A program made the position numbers and the translations under genes. Shown here piece by piece: positions 12,201 to 24,000 of a stretch of DNA of 64,000 bases. The number at the start of each line of letters is the position of its first letter. Within the stretch, counting starts at the first letter, position 1. The notes under the pieces are model-generated. The model did not search any database, had not been told where the DNA came from, and saw only the letters and a program-made list of their open reading frames with translations. Source of the stretch: Albula goreensis (lineage: Eukaryota > Chordata > Actinopteri > Albuliformes > Albulidae); assembly GCA_022829145.1 (NCBI GenBank), contig CM040760.1, positions 24,030,602-24,094,601 of the forward strand, given 5' to 3'.

Positions 12201-12434
12201 AGTTGAGGGGGGAGGGATGTTATAGAGTGGCTATTGTATTCTGTTGCAGTTGAAGACCTATAGAGGGCGCACCTGTATTGGGTATCCAATGATTAGGCAG
12301 TGTGTGTGCAGTAAGGAATGCTAAATGGTACCGACAGGTTGGTCATGTATGATGCCGTGATGGGTCCTGCAAATAAAGTGAGTTCCACTAAATATCTGTT
12401 CCACTTCAATTAATTGATATCTGACAATATCACA
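12201..12434 (+). repeat. Polypurine tract and 3' LTR of the Ty3/gypsy element
   Basis: The purine run GAGGGGGGAGGGA (about 12205-12217) directly precedes the 3' LTR (12219-12434), which ends CACA and is followed by the ATACA target duplication. Confidence 0.85.
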
Positions 12435-12830
12435 ATACACATTTTAGAGGACCCCAGGTAGCTGCACAGAAAGTTCCAGAACATTTCACTGTGGAATTTC
12501 AGAATAAAATCCACTTCTAGTGCAGCAACCTGAGGGTCCTTTAGAATGTGTCCAAAGTGGAATTAGTGATTGGCAACAGACAGTTTTCTTGTAATAATTT
12601 TTTAAATAGACATCTTGTTTTGATGTATAACATATTTGGAGGACCTTTATTTTGAAATTCGACAGTGACATGTTCTGGAACTTACTTTGCAGCTACTTGT
12701 GATTGGAAACAGCCACTTTCCTTTTAATACTGTAAAATATATGAAACCGACAGCAAATCGCGTTTATTCAGTTCTTCCTTTACTGTAATTATGCACGTGT
12801 ATGTGCACGAGGGAAATAATGCAATTACAA
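12435..12830 (-). repeat. Central part and right arm of the palindromic repeat that received the gypsy insertion
   Basis: The reverse complement of about 12575-12830 matches 7690-7971 (for example CATCAAAACAAGATGT, ATTTCAAAATAAAG, CACATACACGTGC). The inner part 12436-12485 also resembles the reverse complement of about 12515-12560, so the repeat contains nested palindromes. Confidence 0.55.
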
Positions 12831-15044
12831 GTGTTTAACATACTTGATATTATAGGACATTAGTGAACGTAAAACATAAAAAATTGTGGGAAATAGATTA
12901 GTATTCGTTTTCCTGTATAAATTCAACTCCAGATTATAAACTGATACTAACAGAGACATTAACTGGAATGTGATCATTAACACTTGACCGGGTTAAAATG
13001 CAAATTATTCTATGTTGCCTTATTACAATTCCAGATTGCTACCATATGTGTGAAGTCTTCTTGATTACCCTCATTTTGTTTGCTCAACAGGATTTTAGAG
13101 TCTTGCCGAATACTTGTGATATATACTCAGCACCATTGGGGAAAATGCACCTGACTTTATGGCGCATTTATTTATACACAAAAAACTGAAATACACGTCT
13201 CAATGAAAGTGGGGTCCAGGTTACTCAGGGACATGTCTAGTATCCAAAACAAGTGAGTTTTTACATGCTTTAGACATGAAAGTCACATTTAAAAATATTT
13301 TTGTAATTATACATTTTATAGTTTAAAATGTTCATTTCATATTTTAAAGAACAAAAAGTTAACTATGGCTCTGTGCTTTGAAATTAATTGGTGTGTGTGT
13401 GTGAGTGAGTGTGTTACATTTCTTTAGAGATGTAGCTAAATGACAGGTGCATTCACTGTGAATACATGGTGCCAGGCAAACGCCTGTCATTCCGTAAGTC
13501 ATCGGACTGCTATCAAACTCACTTGATTTGGATACTACACATGTTCCTGAGTAACCTGGACCCCACTTTCATTAAAACATATATATTAGTTTTTCCTGTA
13601 CAGTCCAATTTTGACACTTCAATATTTGAGACTTGTATTTCTTTATTATTAGCTGAATAAAATGCAGTATTTTTGTAAAATATTACTAAATGTAACTTCC
13701 TTAATATTTGATGTTTAAATGTGATATTTTACCGTTTTGTGCAATTTAATCGTTTTTGTAGAGGACTTCCATTATGACAACCGCGACCCGGAAGTATTTT
13801 TCATAATGTTTCAGGTGGAACACAGGTGACAGGTTGGAAACCTCAGGCATTAAAAAGGAATTTATTTACTGTCTATGTAGAAATAAAAACAAACCGACGA
13901 TGTGCAGTACACCAACTGGCCGAGAATATAAATGGTTGGCCAAACAACTTTTGTGTTGTTAAAACCGTCACCTTAAATATGCCAAAATCATGTGATTACG
14001 TTGACTCTTTTCCATAAGCCCGTAGGGTAGAAATATGTCTCCTGTCTTATAAAACACTACAAAAATACATTTGAATACATATTGTGTGAAGCTCTCTTCT
14101 GCCCACAACTCAAATCAGTCACCATGGAGACGAATTATACATGTCTGCTAGCTGTACGACAAGGGAAAATCGCAGTACCACAGTTAAGCTGTCCTATCGT
14201 GGAAAGCAGTTTGAAAGATTTCACATTATTTGGTCACCTGCTGTGCCATGGCTGACTTCTGTGTTTCTTTCAGATACAAATATAGATTTATATTTAATGA
14301 CTTAATTTAAGTCTTAAAATATTTGACTTAAATTATTTGATACTTTGTATAACTGAACTTTAACCTCGAGTGATTCTCAAACCATCTCCCTCGAGCTAGT
14401 TTACTAATCTTCGTTAACCACACAGCTTCGATGACTCCACAGACGGGTAGTCAATAGATACATATTAATCCTTGTTAAAAAAAAAAAAAAAAACATAAAA
14501 TATGGAATATAGATGATCACATTACATAAGAAACCTGTCGACCAATAACTGGATGTAGCCATTTGATTTAACGTATGCGCATTTTCTCAAAGGAGCATTT
14601 TGAAATGTGTATTCCCATGGTTACCATAGCATCTGCCACTGCCTCTCCCTGCGTCCAAAAATATTAAATACAGGCTATACGAATATCCTGTATGTTCTTT
14701 GGTAATCCAAATTTTTAGAAGTTTTGCAAATAATGACATTTTATTTATTTGCTTTTCTTATTTTCGTTCATTCGTTCATGCAAGCATTCATTCATAACAT
14801 ACGTACCGAGATATTACAATACAAACTAGTTCAAAACGTCAGGACAATAAAGTAGCCTATTCTTTCATGTATGAACTTAATCGATTTGCTATTCAGACAA
14901 TAAATGCAATGAAGTAGCGTAATTTGCGTTTAACGTCACCGTTAAGTCTAACAGGCGGGTTTGTGAAAGGCGACACATCGCAATGGGCGTGTTCATCGCA
15001 ATGATTAGGTCTGTAGATACACAGTGCGCATTCTATCGTTCAGC
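12831..15044. other. 5' flank of the plus-strand CEACAM-like gene
   Basis: AT-rich non-coding sequence with one foldback repeat (13176-13595). The ~100 bp before the start codon at 15045 are relatively GC-rich (GGCGGGTTTGTGAAAGGCG, GGGCGTG) and may hold a TATA-less promoter. No further gene was seen. Confidence 0.35.
13176..13595. repeat. Foldback (inverted-repeat) element with ~65-90 bp arms
   Basis: The arm at about 13199-13262 (GTGGGGTCCAGGTTACTCAG ... ATCCAAAACAAGTGAG) recurs inverted at 13514-13577 with few mismatches, and weaker similarity extends outward to 13176 and 13595. The ~250 bp loop is AT-rich. This is the form of a MITE; the superfamily was not identified. Confidence 0.7.
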
Positions 15045-15087
15045 ATGGATATGCGTCTTTTTGCGTTGGTTTTGCTGTCGATTGTAG
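15045..15087 (+). CDS. ceacam1-like: Exon 1: signal peptide
   Basis: MDMRLFALVLLSIV, ending in phase 1 at GTAG/GTAAGA. The second Met (codon 3) is an alternative start. Its sequence is unrelated to the signal exon of the minus-strand paralogue. Confidence 0.78.
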
Positions 15088-18000
15088 GTAAGAGCTATGT
15101 TTTGATTTACGTTACTCCAGACAACATACACCATCTTTTGTCTGATTTGACTTTGACTCCTCATAAAGGAAAAAAAAAAAAACAGAACTAGATTTTGTTG
15201 TATTTCTCTGTTGTTGAAAAGTTAACTATTGTAATACTCTGAAAACAGAAAAGTAGCCCAGTGATACAATTTTTGTTTTCAACAGTCAGTGGTGCAGTTG
15301 TTAATCACTGATCCTGCCTGTTCGGTAATCTCACCTCTTTGCATTGTAAGTGCGAAATACCTGTGATGAAGGCTACGTAACGTTTATACTTGACGGAAAA
15401 TGAGAATCATGTTGTTAGAGTAATCTGCGTGAAGACCTAGAAGCAAACGCAAGACTGCACTCTTCTAACAACAATTATTGTCTCGTGTGTCATCTTTCAG
15501 GTGAACAGTTTTCAATATTTAATCAATTAACATGTGTCCTCTCTGAAAGAAACCATTTGACTTGCAGCAAAACAAGAGAATAGAATCAATCTTTTGTCTG
15601 ACTGATAATTTAGCTTCCCCGCACTGTAAAACTTCTCTTTGTATATCACCTTTTATTTGCAATATTTGTTTTGTATTCAACTTACAGCATTCTATTGTAA
15701 TTAAAAGATGCAGTCAGTTACTGTATTTTGTGTACTTAAGGAAATTACTGGCAGCATAGCTTGCCAGCATAGTACTCTCAGATAGCAAGGAAGTGCTGTA
15801 AAAATGCAACTGAAATACCTAAAAGAATATTTGATTCATGTAATCTACAGCTACAGTGATGCACTATTTTTAGTGTTAAAAAGCTATTTGAGTTTGAGTT
15901 CATCCAAAAATGGGGTTTCAAAGCAAACACCCTAATAGATGTAAAAGTAAAAGAATAAGCTATATTTTCCCACTGAGAAAGTTAACAGACCAATGTTAAA
16001 ATGATAAAAAAACATAATACTTAGTGATTAGTAGTGACTTACTGTTTATTGACCCATTAAAAGCTGTGAAGCCTTACAATGGAGTGGTCAAAAAAATACT
16101 GTATTGCATAAATACAGTGGCACGCTGTTAGGCCTAAAACGTTTACTATTATTGTGCTATAACAGGATGTTTACTCCCACAATGCTCAGCTGGTCACAGT
16201 ATTGTACTGTATTAAATCAATTAAGTAGATTCCTGTTAGAATTTCACTATACATTTACATCAAAGATTTAGTGTGTGGTGTGAAACACGTGCCTGTTTCA
16301 GATATAATGTGGCATTAGAGGGTAAATCATGCCACATCAAATTATATCTGTGTAATTAAAAGATTGTTGTAATTTTGGGGTTGCAACTGCAGTGAACGTG
16401 AAACCCACATACACAGGGGGCCCTGAGGACCGATTTCAGAACCGCAGTGTTTGACTGATTGAATGAACAAGGACATACACAGATGTAAATAGGCAATTTC
16501 TAGGCACTGATGGGGAACTCAGCATGGTTGCAGAAGAAGTTCTCTGAACAATGAACATATATAATTTTCAAACCACTTGAAACCCTGGCCATTTTCTCAC
16601 CTAAACCCCTGGCCAATTACTGTGGAAAGTGGCCATAGTAGTAATGTGGTGGCATAGTGATAATGGGAGGTACAGCTACAGTCTCAATGTGGATTTCCAG
16701 TTAGGAGTGAAAAAGGGGAGAATGTTTTGTTACCAAGTACATTTGGAAAAGACTTTGGCTAATATTTCTCTATACTTCTCTTCAGGCCTCTGTTCTGGTC
16801 ATGCTGTCCTACCACCGGGACCTGTGAATGGAGCAGTAGGAGGGAATGTGACATTCAACACAATCATCAATTCAGAGGGACCGATCCCAACAATAATCTG
16901 GAATTTTGATGGTGGCTCTGGATCTGCACTTGTAATTAGTGTTTCCTCTGGTGTTGCCAATGAAGGACCTGGGTATGTGGGCAGAGTCAGTGTGAACAGC
17001 TTCACTGGGTCTCTGGAGCTGAAACAGATCACACTGGGAGACACCGGGACATACACTGTGAACCTGATAACAAGTAAACCTGAAACACTGACTGATAGCG
17101 CTGTACTTAATGTGTATGGTGAGTACCAAGCATATCTGCTATTTATCACTATGGGATGGTTTCAGTTGATGTCACAACCTAAACTTTGATGTTTAATATT
17201 CCTGTTTATATGTATACAGAGGAAATACATCTCCCAATAAGCCCTTAAACGTTTCCTTTCTCACATCTTCATGTTTGAACTGACATATTAGTTTGATAGG
17301 TTGTCTATAACACCATTGAGTGGTTTAACTGTGCCACATGCTGTCTGAAATATCCATTAAAACATTGAGTGCTTTCCAGTGTTCCATATACACAGGCACA
17401 TCTAGCTGAAATAGGAGAAGCGTTATTCTCAAACACCAGCACTGCTGCTTCTTCCTAGGTCAAAGATATTTGCTGCCATTTGAGAGTGCATAGGTGTAAT
17501 CGGTTTGAAGCAGAGGGTACAAAAGCGTTTCTCTTGGGCTTTGGGATACAGTTTAACTAAGAGTCTTGTGGTCAAATCAGGTGGATAGACCTCATGTGTT
17601 ACCAGTTGATCATAACTCAACATGCAGTTTTGTGCATCTGTTTCATTTTCACTGTATGAATGTTGTCAGTTGTCTGTGGGTTTACAGTATGTATGACTCT
17701 GTCTTTCATTCAGAGCATGTGAGGAGAGTTGAGCTTAAAGGAATGTCACTCTTCACTAAGGAGGAAGCTGTGTTTTTGTTCCACTCCCCCTACTCCGTGT
17801 CTCTTCCCCTGCACTGTTCCAAAGTGCTCACTGCTCACATTAAAAAAACAACAAAAAATGTATTCCATTTATTATTTCGAAGCATTGTTTAAAGCTAGGC
17901 CTGCCTAATCATGAAATTTTAATGAGAGTTATAAGGGTTATATTTACATATATTTATATACATATATAATGAGGGTTATATTTATATTTACATAAATAAG

Positions 18001-21000
18001 GACAATGTATGTAAATAAATCATTGTTTGAAGATATAGTCAGTAATGGCATTGCAGTCTGACCCATTGGACCAAATGGCTCCTATAGTTCTCAATAAAGT
18101 AATTTGAAGTCAAATAAGTTCAAATAAACTTGGTTAACGTTGTTTCCATTTTTCTGAATTGACTTGGACGTGAATAGTGGCAATTATATTGCTGCAATAT
18201 CTTTGTCTATTCCCACATGCTGTGTGTGTTGATTATTTTTATGCCATGTGCTGTTTCTGTAACCGTAAAATAAATGTCTTCTAATCAGTTTTAACAAACT
18301 AAATTAATGTAAAAACAAACAACTCACACTGAAGTAATCTGCCCTTCTCCTTTGACTAAACTCTCACTTTACACCTGTAACTTTTATCAGTTTCCCTGTG
18401 AAAATATGTAGTAAATTGTGTGGTGTGATGAATAATTGCCAGAGCCAGGAGATTGAGAAAACAGCTTGATGGGCAGAGCTTTCTGTCAGATAATGAACTG
18501 AGTTTGTTAGTGAGTGAGTGAGTGCTACTGGACCGAATTAGGAGTTTGAGAAAAGAATTATTCCACCTTGCTGAAACCCTTTTTTGCACCCCAGTCAAAT
18601 AACATCTGCTCCACTCACATGCTTTCATTTAACAGGAAAAGACAGTGCAGTTAGTTGGCTGATTTCTATGGTGATTAAACATCCTTCATTAATGCTGTAT
18701 ACGGCTTCACTATCACACTCTCTGTGTGTTTTTAACCCACAGAGCCAGTCTCCAATGTGACAGTGAGTGCCAATGCGACTAACTTAGTGGAGTTGAATGA
18801 CACTGTCAGTCTGACATGCTCCGCCTCTGGCACCTCCCTCTCTTACCAATGGCGTAATGGAAGCTCTGACATCACAGCTGGTGGGCGTGTCCAGCTGAGT
18901 GATGGTGGCAGCATTCTCACCATATCCAGTGTGTTGAGGTCTGACAGGGGACCTCTGTACTGCACTGTGCACAATGTTGTCAGTAATGGCACCAGTGATC
19001 CCTTCTATCTCAACATCAGCTGTGAGTCTGTCACTAATGTGCATGTCAAGCATTACTGCTACAGATGACTTTGTTCTGCTTTGCCGAATTCAAATCTGGG
19101 ACTGTTTCTGATTTAACGTTTATGCAGTATTTATCAGTTCATCATTTCTCTCAATGGGAGAAAGAGTTTTTTTTATGGCAAACAGAAAGGGGTGGAACTC
19201 TCATATGCCTCCATAACCTGAGTGAGTTCAACCAATCATTGAGTTTGGCTGTGAAATGCAAAAATTCTCAACTGGTTGAAAAAAACTCAATGACTAATGC
19301 TGACTAACTGGAGTTCCATCCAGTTAATTAAACAGACACTAGCTGTGTCTGTGTTTTAATTAAAAGGATTGCTGGTACCAAATCACATTTTAAAACTGTG
19401 TTATGTGTAGGTTTGAGTTACTAATATGACACAACACATGGTGAATTTACATTCCCAAAAGATAATGTTCTTCTCCTTCCCAAACAGTAAATCAATTATT
19501 TTGATATTAATTTACAGAGTTAATGGAGTATTATATTCAAGGACATCACCATTTAAAGGCTAAACTTATAAATAAACTTGCTTCCTGATTTTAGTCAGTA
19601 AAACGCACATTAAACTGAATCAGAGAGCGGGGACACAACAGTTATGGAAGTGACATCCCCTATTTGCCCAGTAACTTCACAACCATGTCACATGTGTGAT
19701 GAATGCAGAATCGTAGTCATGGCAAGTAGGAAGCCAAAATGTATTTAACAGAACTGTGAGAGAAAAATCATCAAAAGATTAATTTGCTGGTATGATAAAT
19801 TTGCTGTCTTATACAGTATAGCTGAAAAATCATGGGATGAGATGAGTGAGCCTTTCAAATTGTGTGCTTTTATAATACAATGGTTAATAGTAACTGTAAT
19901 CATCAAGACAATTTCACTGCTAGCTTCCAAAGGATTGTGCTCACCAGCTAGCTAATTTAGTGTATTTTCACCTAGCTACCTAAGTCTTGATCTATATTTA
20001 TTGCCAGAAAGCATTTACAAATAACTATACAACTAAACATAACTGTGTAGCAGTTTAATATTTTAGTCTATCTGCTTTAAACTGAATTCTGTCCAAACAG
20101 AAGGGGACCGGAAGCAGCAGACATAGGCAACAAAAGTGTGATGTCATAGGTAGCATAGTGATTTAGAAACTGAGTAGAGAAGCACCTTTTCAGCGCTACT
20201 GTAGTGTTGACAAGCAGGTTTCAAAATAAGGGTGCTGTAAGCTGAGAAAATGATATTTTATTGGGAATGCACATTCATCATATGCTTTAAATCATGTAGC
20301 TGAATTCATTCAAATTCCAGGATCCCTTGTTCTCCCATTTTTAAAACACAAATTCTATTTACCTGAAATATGTTACTAATCCTCCTGGGCAAACTATTCC
20401 CATTAAACAAATTACACAGCTGGTTACACAGAAAAATGGATTTAAAAAGTTCTGTGTCTCAGCAAAGCAATGCAGTGTCATATGGCTAAGTCCAATATGT
20501 CAGGAACTGTCTACTAGTGGAAAACCAGGGATCCAACATTTGTCCATCATCAACCTACATGTTACTGTGTGATGACAGGAATGAACAGCTAATCCTTTTG
20601 CTCACTGCTAATCCTACATTAATGTTTTTGCCTTATGATATCCTAATGTCATATCGTCTTGTTTGCAAAAGTCACAATTATTGCTGAAATGTTTTGCTGC
20701 GCTAATCTTCTCTTACAGTGCTGCTTGGTTGAGTAATGATGATGGGGTCTATTGCTGTGAGCCAGATTTTGCTTCAGCCTTGTTTAGGTTTTTTCTGACT
20801 ACTACAGTTTCACTTTTCTCATGGTGAATTTAACCATTAACATGGGCAATGTGTTGTAGATGGACCAGAGAATGTTATGATGACTGTGGACCCTCTGAGC
20901 GATTTCTACTTGCCAGGGTCTAGCATCAACCTGTCCTGCTCAGCTCAGTCCAGCCCTCCTGCACAGTTTCAATGGGCTCTTAATGGGAAGATGTTGAACA

Positions 21001-24000
21001 GGGAGGGTCAGGAGCTCAAGCTGGAGAATGTTCAGAAGAATCAGAGCGGCAGTTATATCTGCTGGGCTCATAACAGCATAACACTGAGGTACACGGCATC
21101 TAAACCCTCAATGATCACTGTCTTAGGTAAGTCAGAGGAACGTACACACCACTGAGGGGGTAGAGACAGATGTCATGAGCATGTGGGACGATGTTTAAAT
21201 CAAAAAGCATCGCTGAGATACTCACAACAAGAGATGCTCAAACTAAATCTGATGTAGCATCTAGACAAGCATGCATTTGTTTTTGCAAAAGGCTGCCTGT
21301 AAGTTTGCTGGTGCACTCAGGTTTCTGAGGGTGGATTTGGTTGGCCCAGAAAAGGTTGGCAATGTCTAAGTTCATTGCAGAAGAACCCTCACAGTCCCAT
21401 AAAACTGATTTATTAGATGTTGTAACTCACAGTTGGTTTAATAGCAATGAGCAGATATGAAGTTGGGCAGTTTCATGCCGCAGTAGAGAAAGAATTTGTT
21501 GGGCTGTTGGTTTTAGCTTGAAATTTGAGGTTCATGTTTTTTGGCATAAGTCAATAAACTAAGCAGCTTGAGGGGATGTGCTGCTACAAATCAGCCACAT
21601 GAATTAATTTAACAATTAATTAATCATACTTTGCTGATCTGATTTACCAGAAAAGACATTTTTGCCACTTTTGCTGTTGAGGTGGTGTATGAAAATGACC
21701 TCTGTCCCTGTTGTATTGCATTGTATTGCTATACTGTAGTAGACAATAGTCCAAGAATGATACATCTTATTGACATAACAATAGATTTGATTATTAAATA
21801 TCCATAGGTATACTTATATGCAAATGAAGCAGCAACATTTGATTGTTGTAATCTTTGGAAGCTAAGTCAAAAATGAAATATATCAAATTACTGACAATCC
21901 TAGTGATCTTCAGTTTTATAGTTATGATGTCATAGTTTGGAGCCTGACAGGTGAGGCTCATTGTGACATGGTACTGGGAGCTCTGCTTGGGTACTTATTC
22001 ACAGACATTGGCCACTGCTGCTGTTAGAACACCATGTACTCCTGGTGCATGAGAGGACACTGTTGACAAACCATTTAAGGTCAAAGGTCACAGTGAGGTG
22101 AGCCGTTGTTCTGTGAGAGTTTTTCAGCCTTGCTTTTTGGGATATTTATAAACTCACTGTTTTGAATAACAGTTACGTTGATGTGCTGGAGGCAATAGAG
22201 AATTTAGCAGTCCTGAAAGGCAGAGGGAGAGTAAACATTTCCTCAAATATTTTTGTTTCTCAATATCCTTCCTGTTGTGTCCAACACAGAGCTCTTCCTC
22301 TGGTGAAGTTTAAATGCAACAGTCAAATTACTCTTAACTAAAATGACTTATTAGATGCACTACTTAATAGACAATGACGACTCCTGCCATCAGTCATTTA
22401 GTTGACAGTACAACACTGTCCACTGGCTGTTTGTTTTAATTTAGACAAGAGGTCATTCATCTAGGGAGCAGAGCAATAATTCTGTTTTTTGTTTCATCAC
22501 ATAAATCCACACTCAGTGCCATTTTCAGTAATTTCTATTTCAAGTAATTAGTCCTGTGAACACTTCTAGTCGTGTCGCTGGTGGCAGCATCCATTACAAA
22601 CAGACACTGCTACTAGAAATTAATTTCCTAACTAGAAGTTAATTTCCTTATTATTCAGCCATGCTTCTTCCTTGTAGGTATAGCATTTCTCCTGCCATTT
22701 CAAAGGGCATGGATGCTGTGATTTTGATGCAGAGGAGGTTCAAACTTGGGTATCTAAGATCCACAATAGGATCAGCAGAACCCTGAATGTCTGCAGATTA
22801 TTATAATGTGACATACAATCTTAACATTTTTATTTGGTTTGCATAAAGGCTGTTAGTTGTCGCTGTCAGATATTGTTGCAGTGCATTTAATTAGCAGAGG
22901 TAATTTTCTATGTGAACTAGTTTCCATAGTGATTAAAAATTGCTCAGTAATGCTGTACACAGACTCACACAGAGTCTGTACAGTACACAGAGACAATGTG
23001 GCTTAGTGGAGACCCAATAACACTGTTCTTCTAACAGAAGTTTGACCCAGAAAAGTTTGGCAGTGTTGATATTTATTACAGAAGTAACCAGCAGAGACTT
23101 AAGTAAACCAGACAGTTGTCTTATTAGCAAAGACCATACCTAAAGTTGAACAGCATTGTGCCATAGTGAGACAATATTTTGCCTTCCTCACAGTCATATT
23201 CATTTCCTCATGCATAGTTATTCAGACAGTGGCCGCTCCTGCAGTTAGGCAGGGGCCTATGTGTTTTGCATGAGGCATCACTGTTGACATAAGGTTTGAG
23301 AAAAAGTGTCTTACTTGTTAGATACACATTTAGGGGAAATTCATTGCATTCTTACTTTAGATTGGCATAATGTTTCATTAGATTTTAGATGAATTAAGTA
23401 AATAAAATCACTGAGGTTTGATGAACAACAAGGTTTAATTACCTGGCATACAATTTCTTTCATAGTGATCTATCACTGAACGATAAATATTGCTTGATTC
23501 ATATTTTATATTTTATTGAGGTATCTAAGGTGAATAATGAATTTGCTCTAGAGTTACTTTTACTTGACCTGATTACATCTGTATTGGCATATGGTAAATC
23601 AAGAGATCTGTGAGTTAATTTCCATAGGTTCATAGAAGTTACAAAATAAAACTAGAAAAGCGTTAATCAGTCTACATTCATTTGAGATGTGTGGATTGAG
23701 GAAAACAGACAGAAACACAGCTCTGCATTTCAAATAAAAAGCAACTTAATTATTAGCGATGGTAAGGGCAAGCGCCCTGCAAATCTGCTTAGCCAAGGTC
23801 TGAATTTGCTTACAGGGTATTTTCATGAGAAATGCCCTGATTTATAGTTATTGAAGAGGTTCAAGGTCAGAATACGAACAGACACTGAGAAGGCGCATAG
23901 CAGGTCAAAAAAGCACTTAGGTCATGCTGAGCACAGGTCTGAATAGACCTGTTAATGCAGAGCTCTTATTCCTTTTAAGACTAAGCACATTATCCAGGAT

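Larger units (their letters stand above)
7977..12434 (+). mobile_element. Ty3/gypsy LTR retrotransposon, degraded fossil
   Basis: Two LTRs of about 220 bp flank gag and pol remnants. The element is bounded by a perfect 5-bp target duplication ATACA (7972-7976 and 12435-12439). Parts in order: 5' LTR, tRNA-Ser-type primer site, gag with CCHC zinc knuckle, aspartic protease, reverse transcriptase and RNase H, integrase, polypurine tract, 3' LTR. No envelope region is seen. The integrase and gag look like the Mag-type lineage (K02A2.6-like proteins), which is an inference from memory. The element is broken, with roughly eight to ten breaks. The LTRs are about 94% identical (about 13 substitutions plus one 4-bp indel), so the insertion is old but not ancient. 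Confidence 0.92.
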
